35,992 nt of DNA from a virus. Positions 16,965-25,918 of the stretch are shown one piece after another. Where the stretch lies: the IMG/VR virus record IMGVR_UViG_3300028596_000039, positions 1 through 35,992 of that record; one strand, given 5' to 3'. Under the pieces are notes generated by a model that had not been told where the DNA came from, did not search any database, and was given only the letters and a program-made list of their open reading frames with translations. Numbering within the stretch: the stretch's first letter is position 1; every line of letters starts with the position of its first letter. The translations under genes were made by a program, and so were the position numbers.

Positions 16965-16999
16965 CTACCCTACCCAGCCCACAAGGCTGGGTAGGGTAG
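16965..16999. terminator. Hairpin terminator between convergent genes
   Basis: A perfect 15-bp stem (16965-16979 with 16985-16999), loop CACAA. It stands between the plus-strand gene ending at 16952 and the minus-strand gene ending at 17008. Its GGCTGGGTAGGGTAG arm closely resembles the arm at 10992-11006. Confidence 0.8.
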
Positions 17000-17007
17000 T
17001 ATGCGTG

Positions 17008-19938
17008 TTACACGATAGAACGCAGTCTTACATCATGCGGCATGAAGATGGTATCAACCGCTTCCTTGATGCCCAGCAGACCATCACTGCTCAATTCCAA
17101 ACGCTTACGGATACTGAAACCGGTGAGGTTATCCACGTTACTGATAACGTCCACCGTACTGTCACCCGCCATGGCACTCAGTTTAACCGCCACCACTTCC
17201 TCACTGATGTTAGCCGAACTGATCTGTGCGGTCAGTGCTTCAGTAGAAATGGTGGTTTTGTTGAGCAGGCCCAGGTTCAACTGTTTAGGGTCACTGGCAG
17301 CCAAAGCAGCTTTCAGTGCACTATTCCGCATCCCCGAGTCAGTCAGGTAATAAGTGACCACAAAGGACAGATCCTGACGGAGCACACCTTCATAGTTACT
17401 GTTGATCACGACCCGCCGATAACCCAGCTTACTGCGCGGCTGGAAGAACAGCTTGGTCAGGTCCAGGGTTTCAGACGACAACCGTTCCATGTCACCGGTA
17501 ATGGTCTTGACGAAGTAACGCTTGGTATCCAAAGCAAACTGGATATCGTAATCGTCTTTACTGAAGAAGTAGTTCCCATCGAAAGCAACAAAGTCCCAAT
17601 GGTATTTCTTCTTACGAGGTTCCAGTTCAACCGGAACACCGTTCTCATACACCACGTCAATACCGGCACGGTACTTCAGGGTAGGTGTAACCCCATCAGG
17701 ACCGTAGATTACATCGCCCTTACGGTATTCAACAATCGGTTCGCCATCATCATCGAACACCAGTTGGCCGTTAACGCGTTTGTACTTGGTCGAATCGTAA
17801 GTAGCAGGAACGTCCACGTCATAACGCTTGTACTGTGCTTCGCCAACCAAAGGACGGATACGGCTGTACATATTACCCAAACGCTTACCGAAGGTCACGT
17901 TGTATGTGGTTTCGATGATTCCCACCATTTCCTCAGGGAAAATGGATTCATCGATCTTCGGATCCAACAGCGAACGGGTCAGGTCCTGGTCACCCTCTAC
18001 GCAGAAGATGAAGGTCAGGTCAGTGGTCAGCGAACTACGAACCTTGTCCTGTGGGGAACCAAACTGGTTGAAGCTGTTGAAGTAGATCAAGTCATTCAGG
18101 TCGACATCGAAACGACTGTCAACGTAGAACTCCCAGTTGCGCTCCCCGTCGGTGGTTACCGAAATCAGCTTACCTGCCAAGTTAGCCGACTGACTGGTTT
18201 CAGGAGGAGTGATCGACAGCTGAATCCCCAACTGTTCGTTCACCAGCTGTTTGTACGCATTGTCCGACTTGGTGGTCAGATAAATGGTATAACCGTCTTC
18301 ACGGTGGCTGATGGACAAGCTCCCCACACCAACACCCAGACCCAACGCAGGGTTATCCCGTACAAAGGTCTGATAGTTGATCACTGGAGTATCGAGGTTG
18401 TAGGTGCGCAACGACACCTGGTCATCGGTAATGTCGAGAACGTAATAGAACGGAGTGTAGACCAGTGTCTTGCTACCAAGCAGATCCACTTTACGTTCAG
18501 GGGTCAGGTTCAGGTAACTCTGTTTGGTGTAATCGTTCACCAGCACTGAGGTAGGGTTACTGATGTCAAACAGTACGTTGTGAGGAATAGTGACCCGGTC
18601 ACCGTTATCCTTCGCTACACCGCTACCCAGCAGGTCTTCAATCGACGCCAAATGGCTACCGACGTAGCAGCTCATCGGGGCCATGAAGTCTTTGTTCGAC
18701 TGGTAAGGCAGTTCACCACTAAGCGCGTACTGACGACCGGTCACGTAGTCAATCACCAACACCGAACTGTAACCGTTGTTAAGGGCGAGGCCTTCAACGT
18801 TCTTCTCGGTAATTGGTAACGTACGGATCTGACGACCGTCAATGACACGCTGTTTCATTTCAACGAACGAGGTAGGGCTACGTCCGCCTTTAACCCCTTC
18901 AATCGCTTGCCAGGCCACGTTGCTAGCATTACGCAAGGGCGAAGAATACTCGTTCAGGTTACCCAGCCCATAACGGTAGTCTTGGTAGTTAGGAACGATA
19001 CCCGATGGCGAGATGTCCATCAGATCTTTCACCAACGCACCCTTGGTGGTGTAGGTGTAGATGCGAACCGTCCCGATCCCTAGCCCGTTGGCAATGTAGA
19101 CGTCAGGGATCTGGTAATCCACCCGTTTGTTAACGGTATCCAATTCACACGCCAAAGTAACCGTAAGGGGGTCAAAAACTGCTTGGTCGAACGATACTTC
19201 GATTTCCCGCATCCCGGTGCCGGTGATCAGGAACGCCCGGATCCCATACAGGTAATCGGTGTAGTTATACGAACCCACGCAACCCGACGCACTGTTGGAC
19301 GTGATGTTCTCGATTCCCTTACAGTTCATCTGAAGCACGGGAACATCGACCATCAGGTATTTGACGTCGTTCTGGACTTTGAACTTGTACTTCAGCAAGT
19401 TACTGCTGATCGGACTCAGTGGGTTGTTGGTGTCCGAATCGTAGATAATGTTCCACCCGCTCCGCTCGTTGTACAGGATACGAATCCCGTTCATGATGGA
19501 GAACTCGTAACCGTTGATCGGAATGATAGTATCTTTCGGGACCAACAACTCTTTGTAGGTTACAGACAAGTTACCTTGCTGTTCCACTTTGTCACGCGCC
19601 AGACCCATGAAAGTCTCTACCGACAGAGCAAACATAAGGAGGCTGTTAGCTGGATCTGCAAACAAACCGTACGTCTCTTGGCTGCTCATGTTGCGACTGA
19701 GTTGTGAAATGTTACGTGCGTGCTTGGCATGCAGTTCACTGGTCGCATCCGCGAGACGGTTAAAGAAACCGTTAGCAGTCCCCAGAATCAAAGTATACGA
19801 CAGTACGGCCGGATGAGCTTTACTGTTGATTTGTTTGAGGCCGTTGAAATAGGTTTCTTCGACCCCATTGACGACCAAGTTGATTCCCCGCATGGGGTTA
19901 GCCGCCAAGAGCTCCAGTTCTTCTTGAGTCAAGTTCAT
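17008..19938 (-). CDS. Large virion structural protein, possible baseplate or tail component
   Basis: 976 residues. The sequence is mainly beta-strand-like (alternating hydrophobic and polar residues, many Tyr, Asn and Gly), typical of phage structural proteins. The first 130 residues are more helical. No enzyme motif, signal peptide or membrane segment is seen. A lysine- and proline-rich stretch (VELEPRKKKYHWDF) lies around residue 750. The size and the pairing with the upstream minus-strand gene suggest a baseplate wedge or tail-tip type protein of a contractile-tailed phage, but I recognise no specific family. It is coupled to the upstream gene by an ATGA overlap (19935-19938). Confidence 0.7.
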   Translation of the reverse strand: MNLTQEELELLAANPMRGINLVVNGVEETYFNGLKQINSKAHPAVLSYTLILGTANGFFNRLADATSELHAKHARNISQLSRNMSSQETYGLFADPANSLLMFALSVETFMGLARDKVEQQGNLSVTYKELLVPKDTIIPINGYEFSIMNGIRILYNERSGWNIIYDSDTNNPLSPISSNLLKYKFKVQNDVKYLMVDVPVLQMNCKGIENITSNSASGCVGSYNYTDYLYGIRAFLITGTGMREIEVSFDQAVFDPLTVTLACELDTVNKRVDYQIPDVYIANGLGIGTVRIYTYTTKGALVKDLMDISPSGIVPNYQDYRYGLGNLNEYSSPLRNASNVAWQAIEGVKGGRSPTSFVEMKQRVIDGRQIRTLPITEKNVEGLALNNGYSSVLVIDYVTGRQYALSGELPYQSNKDFMAPMSCYVGSHLASIEDLLGSGVAKDNGDRVTIPHNVLFDISNPTSVLVNDYTKQSYLNLTPERKVDLLGSKTLVYTPFYYVLDITDDQVSLRTYNLDTPVINYQTFVRDNPALGLGVGVGSLSISHREDGYTIYLTTKSDNAYKQLVNEQLGIQLSITPPETSQSANLAGKLISVTTDGERNWEFYVDSRFDVDLNDLIYFNSFNQFGSPQDKVRSSLTTDLTFIFCVEGDQDLTRSLLDPKIDESIFPEEMVGIIETTYNVTFGKRLGNMYSRIRPLVGEAQYKRYDVDVPATYDSTKYKRVNGQLVFDDDGEPIVEYRKGDVIYGPDGVTPTLKYRAGIDVVYENGVPVELEPRKKKYHWDFVAFDGNYFFSKDDYDIQFALDTKRYFVKTITGDMERLSSETLDLTKLFFQPRSKLGYRRVVINSNYEGVLRQDLSFVVTYYLTDSGMRNSALKAALAASDPKQLNLGLLNKTTISTEALTAQISSANISEEVVAVKLSAMAGDSTVDVISNVDNLTGFSIRKRLELSSDGLLGIKEAVDTIFMPHDVRLRSIV

Positions 19939-21008
19939 CGAACACCCCAGTATTCCATTTCCATGTTCTGAAGATTAATCCAAGGATACATGCCATAACC
20001 AGCGGCCATATACTCTCGGAATGAAAGTTTCCGGTAGTACCGTTCCCGCACCGAAGGGTGCATGTTCGGGTTGCGATACAACGTGTTATCATTAAAGGCT
20101 TTAGCAATCGAGATGTTGTTAAAGCGGAAACCTTGGCAAGTAAAGGTTACTTCGAACTCGTCTTGCCCTTGACCACGCAAACTGTTCTGAGTCCGGTCTA
20201 TGGTACTGTAAGCACCCGACGGGAAAGTAATGGGCCAGCCACCACCAGTGCAGAAGATCCACTCGATATTCCGCATGTTCTTGTTCATGATCAAGTGGTA
20301 AATGCGACAAGTGTAATCGAGGTAGTTACCAGCCAGTGGTTTCCAGTAGGGCTCCATGCCTTCGTCACCAAGGGTCACGGCTTCGATGTAGTGAACCCAT
20401 GCGTTAAACAACATGGGGATAATGCCGGGCTTGGCGTTATGGAAACTCTGGTGAATTTCGTAGTCATAGTTGACTTTCAGAATCCCGTCAACATACGCAT
20501 AAACCTCACCCCTGAAACCTGACGTACTTTTACCTACACCCAAGCTCAGGTCAGGGAACCCCGAACTCACTTTCAAGTAGTTGGTCAAACAAGGGATCCA
20601 AGCGGTCAACGGATCGTAGATTTGGTTCAGTCCACTGTTGGCAGAACCCCACTTGGGATCGAGCATTGCTTTGATGTAAGCAGCCGGAGTATTGGGTCTC
20701 GGATTGACCAAGTTAGCCAGCTGACTATGCAGCTGAACATTCGCATCCGACAGGTTTAAAGACGGTCGGGTGCAGAACATTAATCCTATGGTGTCGTCGG
20801 GGATAGCGGCCATTGCATGGCCAGGTCCTAGGACCCGAATGCCCCGTAAACTGTTTACCAGAGCGGAGTCGAACCCAGGTCCACCGTTTTCCGAAAAGAC
20901 CGTATTGAGCCACTCGCGGTAGTTACTGTTATTCAGTTGCTCCCCAGGAGAATTTACCCCGGGTGTCTTATCAAAGAAATCCTGGGAGTCATTCGTTTCA
21001 TCAGCCAT
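19935..21008 (-). CDS. Virion structural protein of unknown role
   Basis: 357 residues from ATG at 21008. The first 25 residues are polar and acidic; the body is rich in Trp, Tyr, Asn and Gly, with beta-strand-like stretches (FRGEVYAYVDGILKVNYDYE, FEVTFTCQGFRFNN). This composition is typical of tail or baseplate proteins. It is first of a two-gene minus-strand operon with the 976-residue protein. No known domain or motif is recognised, so the structural call rests on composition and context. Confidence 0.65.
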   Translation of the reverse strand: MADETNDSQDFFDKTPGVNSPGEQLNNSNYREWLNTVFSENGGPGFDSALVNSLRGIRVLGPGHAMAAIPDDTIGLMFCTRPSLNLSDANVQLHSQLANLVNPRPNTPAAYIKAMLDPKWGSANSGLNQIYDPLTAWIPCLTNYLKVSSGFPDLSLGVGKSTSGFRGEVYAYVDGILKVNYDYEIHQSFHNAKPGIIPMLFNAWVHYIEAVTLGDEGMEPYWKPLAGNYLDYTCRIYHLIMNKNMRNIEWIFCTGGGWPITFPSGAYSTIDRTQNSLRGQGQDEFEVTFTCQGFRFNNISIAKAFNDNTLYRNPNMHPSVRERYYRKLSFREYMAAGYGMYPWINLQNMEMEYWGVR

Positions 21009-21039
21009 TTCAATACCTACTGATTAAAGGTGAAGACAC

Positions 21040-22158
21040 ATGAACGCGCAAAACCACATGGTTGGGGATATCCTGAACGTAGGTTCTTTCTTTCTGGATA
21101 TCATGAGAAAGTTGTATCCGGATAATAAGGACATCGCTGGCGCCACCAACGTTGCCGACACGCTCAGACAGACATACGATGTGGTCTCCACCACCTCGAT
21201 TGGCCAGAACGCACGCCGTACTTTGCTGTCGCCAATGGTCGTGGTTCAGGGCGACCTCCTGCACCAAGAATTCATGCCGGATCTGATCACCGTGATCAAC
21301 ATCCGTGACATCGTGGCGACCCTGTCCCACTTTGCTATCCGTAACGCTGAACAGATCGGTGTGAACATCTCCACCTACCTGGGTCGCGTTAACCCGAACC
21401 GTGCTGGTCTGATGTCGCTGATCGCCGGTATCGAGTCGTTCGCCGCGGGCAACATCGACACCAACCGTCCAAAGGCAGGTGAAGGTTCTTTCACTGTCAA
21501 CGGCAAGGTCATTCAAGAACTGCAAGAGTACGTTCCTCTGTCGATCGGTCGTGTGGTTAACGCCACCGTCTTCGGTAAAGATGGTGCTTCGGTTGACCTC
21601 CCCTTGACCTTCCGGCAGATCATCGTTCCTGCTTCCAGTGAGTCTCTGGAAAACACCTTCGGCGTTGCCAAGATCGAAGATGGCTTCAAGATGCGCTGGA
21701 TCATGAAGAACAACGGTGAGATCACCAACCCTGAATGGTTCGACGGTGAAGATATCATCCGTGAGCGCTTCAAGGCCATGCGCAACGACGACACCAAGTA
21801 CTACACCGAAGCCCAATCTCGTGACTTGCGTAACAAGGTGGAAGCGGTGCGCACCGGTGTTATCAGCCTGAACACCATGGCGAACACCTTCATCATCACC
21901 GAAGATGAAAAGCAACAGATCGAGCTGCAGATCGGTAAGAGTTTCTCGAACCCATCGTCTCGTAAGAAAATCTTTGAAGTGGTTAAAGCCAACACCATCG
22001 TTATCGTTGACGAAGGTCGTGGCACGTTCACCTTCTACACCAATGGTCAGATGATGCCTGAGATCTACACGCGTCGCGACCTGGCAATCAAGTCGAAGAA
22101 AGAGCCGGCTGTTAACAGCTTGGAAGGTCTGGTCAAACTGCTCAACGGGGGCATCTGA
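21040..22158 (+). CDS. Virion-type protein of unknown function with an AGIE motif
   Basis: 372 residues starting at ATG 21040 after AAAGGTGA. It is divergent from the minus-strand gene at 21008, with only 31 bases between. It contains AGIESF at about 129-134, a G-x-E type site, but no clear aromatic amphipathic helix after it, so membership in the inner-head family is doubtful. The carboxy-terminal half is helical and charged. Its stop overlaps the next start (TGATG at 22158). It probably encodes a capsid- or tail-associated structural protein by context. Confidence 0.65.
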   Translation: MNAQNHMVGDILNVGSFFLDIMRKLYPDNKDIAGATNVADTLRQTYDVVSTTSIGQNARRTLLSPMVVVQGDLLHQEFMPDLITVINIRDIVATLSHFAIRNAEQIGVNISTYLGRVNPNRAGLMSLIAGIESFAAGNIDTNRPKAGEGSFTVNGKVIQELQEYVPLSIGRVVNATVFGKDGASVDLPLTFRQIIVPASSESLENTFGVAKIEDGFKMRWIMKNNGEITNPEWFDGEDIIRERFKAMRNDDTKYYTEAQSRDLRNKVEAVRTGVISLNTMANTFIITEDEKQQIELQIGKSFSNPSSRKKIFEVVKANTIVIVDEGRGTFTFYTNGQMMPEIYTRRDLAIKSKKEPAVNSLEGLVKLLNGGI

Positions 22159-23048
22159 TGAAAATCACGGATTACGTTAGCAACGTACAAACGTTCAAGA
22201 AAAGCGAACTGAGCCAGCTGGTTACGGTTCTTCAAGTGAATGCTACCGATCTCTTGGGTAACCTCGAGCGGATGCATGCCAACAAGATCAACCTCGATAC
22301 CCAGGTTGCTCAATGGGCTGTCACCAAGAGTATCGTCAACGAGCTGAACAACAACGGCTTCCGTGGCATCAGCTTCGACAAAGCGGTGACCTCGGCGGTG
22401 GCTACTGTTGCCGATCTGGCGGCTGCGCTGGAAAAACTGATCAGCAAAGATAAGGACAGTGTCTGGGACGGCAAGTTGATCAACCTGCGCCAGGCCAACA
22501 TCCTGATCTCGATCGAGCAGATCGATCAGTTCATGAAATACACCACCCTGGTGTACGACGTATTGATCAGTCTGCACAACAAGGCCAACCAGCACGTCGA
22601 TAACACGGCTAGCAAGCTGGATCTCCGTTTCCTGACCCAGACCCTCGAGTATTACAAAGGAACCCTCCTGTGGCTCCTGAAGGGCTCGAAGGCGATCATT
22701 GCTGATCTGAGCAACATTCCTGAAGTCGACGTGACTGAAGGTTCGATCAGCGTAATGGAAGGTAGCGGCATGAAAACCCTGCTGACCTCCCAGAACCTCG
22801 GCGTTCATCACTTCAACCCACGCTACTGGTGGAAGTTGAACCGGATGAAGAACCACGTGAGCGAGATCGAGCAGATCCGTCTGGAGAACGAACGCTTCGC
22901 GATGAAGATCAGCCAAGCGGTCAACCAGAAGAACGGTACCAACGATGCTGAGTTGGATGAGCGCATCGAGGACTACCAGGATCGCATCCTGAAAGGGACT
23001 GCGCGTATCGCTGAGATCGACAACATGTACCGGAGCGCCAATGGCTAA
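22158..23048 (+). CDS. Helical virion-associated protein with C-terminal coiled coil
   Basis: 296 residues. It is almost entirely helical; the last 70 residues, rich in Glu, Arg, Ile and Leu, have coiled-coil character. A short Trp/Tyr-rich patch (NPRYWWKLNRMKN) precedes the coiled coil. The start overlaps the previous stop and the end overlaps the next gene by eight bases, so it lies in the middle of a tightly coupled operon. No known domain. Function unknown. Confidence 0.65.
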   Translation: MKITDYVSNVQTFKKSELSQLVTVLQVNATDLLGNLERMHANKINLDTQVAQWAVTKSIVNELNNNGFRGISFDKAVTSAVATVADLAAALEKLISKDKDSVWDGKLINLRQANILISIEQIDQFMKYTTLVYDVLISLHNKANQHVDNTASKLDLRFLTQTLEYYKGTLLWLLKGSKAIIADLSNIPEVDVTEGSISVMEGSGMKTLLTSQNLGVHHFNPRYWWKLNRMKNHVSEIEQIRLENERFAMKISQAVNQKNGTNDAELDERIEDYQDRILKGTARIAEIDNMYRSANG

Positions 23049-23559
23049 TTATCGTCAATTCGGCAATGGCTTCGTTAACGATGCACTGACCGATACCGAA
23101 CTGGACGTTATCTTCAAGAACTTTGCCCTGATGCGTCAGGACGGGATCTTGGATTTCAGTCTGGTCATCAACGGTGATCTGTCGATCGAAACCATGCGAG
23201 AAGCAAAGCGACTGATGGGTGGTAGTTTCAGGCAGTTTATGGAAGCCAACTACGACGGTGGTTCAGGTACTCTGGCGACGTTGATCAAAGACGTCGTTCA
23301 TTTCATCAACGGGAAGATCTCCGCTACCCCGTTGATTACCTGCATCAACTTCGAGGAGAACAAAGCCAAAGCGGCAATCAAGACCCGCCTTGCTGCTTAC
23401 ACTCCTTCGAAGCGTACGTCGGGTAACCTGGCTTTACTGGAAGACGGTTATGTGGTTCATGACTTGGACTTCTTCCAGCTGATGGCAGGGATTGGTCCCG
23501 CTCACGTTATTCGATTCCTTCAACTCATCGGTGGTGGTACCTACTATGGACAACGCTAA
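23041..23559 (+). CDS. Hypothetical protein
   Basis: 172 residues starting inside the end of the previous gene (ATG 23041) and overlapping the following ATG at 23546 by 14 bases. It is small and soluble, with a mixed helical pattern and a short acidic start (DALTDTELDVIFKNF). No recognised motif. The tight coupling implies a fixed ratio with its neighbours in a virion gene cluster. Function unknown. Confidence 0.65.
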   Translation: MANYRQFGNGFVNDALTDTELDVIFKNFALMRQDGILDFSLVINGDLSIETMREAKRLMGGSFRQFMEANYDGGSGTLATLIKDVVHFINGKISATPLITCINFEENKAKAAIKTRLAAYTPSKRTSGNLALLEDGYVVHDLDFFQLMAGIGPAHVIRFLQLIGGGTYYGQR

Positions 23560-24850
23560 CGAAACACTGGCCGCCGAGATGGCAGCGGTCAACACGGCCA
23601 AATCGGTCGAGCTGTTCGACGCACTGCGCAATACCATCCAGCTGAACGAAGTCCAAGTGGCTCTCGACAACTCGGCTGACCGCGTCCTGGAAGCCCAGAA
23701 GCTGCTCGACGCTGTAGAACCCTACGAAGTCAGTCCTGCACTGGTGGAAACCGTTGACCAGCGCCTGGCCCGTGCCGGTGTGGAAATTCCACTGGAAGTC
23801 GGTTTCGCTGAAGTACAAGGTGCTGAAGCGCTGGGTCATACCCTGCTGCCGAAGAACTTCCTCTTCACCCGTCGTGCTGGTTGCGAGAACTTCCTGACCC
23901 AGTTCTTCAAGGACTCCCGGGAAGTGGCGATCCAGATCGGCGCTGCGTTCCGTGACACCTGGGTTATCTTCACTCAGTCCGAGGAGAACCTTAACAAGGC
24001 TCTGGACTTGCTGGAGACCCAAGTCAACAGCTACCCGGATTTCCTCAGCACCAACTCCTTCATCCTGGAGTACCGCCTGTACAACCTGTTCAAGGTGAAC
24101 GGCAAGGTGAACGGTGACTGGTCGGGTAACCTCAGCAAGCTGAGCAGCACCATCTCGGCGTTGAGCGGCGGTTACTACCTGAACAACAAGCAGACCCTGC
24201 AAGCGCTGATGAGCTACTTCGGTGGTTTCACCTCGCTGTCCCAGGAAGGTGCCATGGAGCGCCTGCGCATGTTGCCGATGAGCATTCCGGACATTCCGTT
24301 CAAGGAGTGCACTTACCCTAACAAAGCCCACGAGAGCCTGTTGGTCACCAGCAAGCAATCGGTCGAGCTGATGGGTGGTGCTTACTTCTTCGACACTCGT
24401 CTGAAGAACCGCCCGAAGTCCTGCGACACGCTCGACCTGCTCAGCGAGTACATCGACCTGCACATCAAGAACGATCGTACCGGTTTCGAGAACAACGCTC
24501 CGCAAACTCACGATCAAGTGGGTAGTGAGATCAAAGCGCTGTCGAGCCGTGAGATCAAAGCGATCGTCAAGTCGCTGCGTTCCCTGCTCAAGGACTGGAC
24601 CTCCATGTTCGAGAAGGGCGAGAAGTTCAAGGTCGGCGATGCTGACTTCAACGATATCATCAAAGGCATCGTCGATGCGGATATCGAAGAGACCACCCGC
24701 CTGTACATCGCCAAGTGGTTCGGTGCGTTGATTCGTCACAACCAGATGGAGCTGTTGGCTATCCGTGTCACGGTAAACAACTACCTGACGCTGATCATCA
24801 ACGGTCTGATCCAGATCTGCAACAATTCCATCAAGGTTAACGCCGAGTAA
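23546..24850 (+). CDS. Inner-head-like protein (434 residues)
   Basis: I choose ATG 23546; an upstream GTG at 23492 lies inside the previous gene. The leader (1-110) is Ala/Glu-rich and contains AGVE (77-80) and GAE (92-94). AGCE at 111-114 is followed by NFLTQFFKDSREVAIQIGAA and FRDTWVIF. This is the same spacing as AGVE-GFF..VKEG..KAIEYIKK..FKSIWGFF in 8896-9906, so it looks like a diverged family member. The body is helical and alanine-poor. It is followed by another likely member at 24863. Codon use is strongly biased to C/G-ending codons, pointing to abundance. Confidence 0.72.
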   Translation: MDNANETLAAEMAAVNTAKSVELFDALRNTIQLNEVQVALDNSADRVLEAQKLLDAVEPYEVSPALVETVDQRLARAGVEIPLEVGFAEVQGAEALGHTLLPKNFLFTRRAGCENFLTQFFKDSREVAIQIGAAFRDTWVIFTQSEENLNKALDLLETQVNSYPDFLSTNSFILEYRLYNLFKVNGKVNGDWSGNLSKLSSTISALSGGYYLNNKQTLQALMSYFGGFTSLSQEGAMERLRMLPMSIPDIPFKECTYPNKAHESLLVTSKQSVELMGGAYFFDTRLKNRPKSCDTLDLLSEYIDLHIKNDRTGFENNAPQTHDQVGSEIKALSSREIKAIVKSLRSLLKDWTSMFEKGEKFKVGDADFNDIIKGIVDADIEETTRLYIAKWFGALIRHNQMELLAIRVTVNNYLTLIINGLIQICNNSIKVNAE

Positions 24851-24862
24851 GGGAGAACAGTC

Positions 24863-25870
24863 ATGAGTTCAGGTAACAAGACTCAATTGGCTGTTTGCCT
24901 TGAGCAACATCTGGACCTGGTTCGTAGCAACGATGAGCTGACCCGTATGGGCAAGAGCTTGATGGCCGTTGCGGGGAACGAGGATTTCCAGAACGTCAAG
25001 GACAATGCCATCTCGGCAATGGGTGCTGTAGGTCGTGGTCTTTTCAGTGCGGGGAAATGGGTAGGTGGCAAGACCCTGGACATCGCACTGAAAGGGTTCA
25101 CTGCTGCGGGCGATCAGCTGAGCAAGTCCTTTTCGGAAAACGGTACGTTGATCAAGAACGTACTCCGTGACGTGGCCAAGACTGCGGATAAGGACCTCAA
25201 GCTCTCTGCACCCAAGGTAGCAGCCATCACTGCCACCGGCGACGCCACCCATATCCTTCACGATATGGACACCTTGGTCAAAGCACTCGAAGCTTGGGTA
25301 GCCCACGACAAAGAAGTGATGAACTTCCTGGACAAGGAACTCATCACCCTTAAAAAACTGAAGACTGCCAATAAGGCTGATCAGATCCATGCGATCATCG
25401 AAGAGTTCGAGGGGTTGAAATACCCTGAGTTCAAACTCGGCAACAGCATGGGCAAGGCAGTCAAGTCGGAAGTTCTGCCGGGTGGTCGGGTCTTCATCTT
25501 CACCAACGAGGGTACTCCTAAGTACTCTATGGGTGGTGACGCTCCTAGCGGGGAAGCCAAAACCTTGACGATGTCGAAGTCTGAAATCTCTGACATCATG
25601 AACAAATTGGATAAGGTTAACGACCTCCATTTGAAGGTTAAGGAATCCTATGACGGTTACACGGCTTTCATCAAGTCGTGGGCTGACATGGTGAAGGGTG
25701 TCGACGGCAACCTTAGCCAATTGGACAAGGTCAGCAAAACGATCCTTGGTGAATGCGAGAAACTCATGAGCGGTAACCAAGGGGCACTCGCATTTTATAG
25801 CGGATTCACTCCACGTGTTGTCGGCTATGTCGACAAGTACATTCATGGTGTACTTGGGGTTTTCGCTTAA
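24863..25870 (+). CDS. Inner-head-like protein (335 residues)
   Basis: ATG 24863 follows GGGAG. AGNE at 37-40 is followed by DFQNVKDNAISAMGAVGRGL and a Gly/Ala-rich amphipathic stretch containing a tryptophan (FSAGKWVGGKTLDIALKGF), then a helical body. This is a looser version of the family layout: leader, G-x-E, amphipathic helix, body. One short cleavable leader is predicted. The gene ends the run that began at 21040 and is followed by a 48-bp gap with two perfect palindromes before the next member. Confidence 0.7.
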   Translation: MSSGNKTQLAVCLEQHLDLVRSNDELTRMGKSLMAVAGNEDFQNVKDNAISAMGAVGRGLFSAGKWVGGKTLDIALKGFTAAGDQLSKSFSENGTLIKNVLRDVAKTADKDLKLSAPKVAAITATGDATHILHDMDTLVKALEAWVAHDKEVMNFLDKELITLKKLKTANKADQIHAIIEEFEGLKYPEFKLGNSMGKAVKSEVLPGGRVFIFTNEGTPKYSMGGDAPSGEAKTLTMSKSEISDIMNKLDKVNDLHLKVKESYDGYTAFIKSWADMVKGVDGNLSQLDKVSKTILGECEKLMSGNQGALAFYSGFTPRVVGYVDKYIHGVLGVFA

Positions 25871-25918
25871 TTGTTTATAAACAACCCTCTCTTTCGTTAA
25901 CGAAAAGGATACACGGAA
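25871..25918. promoter_or_regulatory. Intergenic region with two perfect 14-bp palindromes
   Basis: TTGTTTATAAACAA (25871-25884) and TTTCGTTAACGAAA (25892-25905) are both perfect inverted repeats without a spacer, seven bases apart. The second overlaps the AAAGGA ribosome binding site of the gene at 25919. TATAAA in the first could be a promoter element. Use as an operator or promoter, or formation of an RNA hairpin over the ribosome binding site, are all possible; the sequence does not decide. Confidence 0.45.

Noticed and set aside
17005-18549. A 514-codon plus-strand frame opposite the 976-residue virion gene
   Set aside because: It begins within a few bases of a terminator and has the composition of an antisense shadow.
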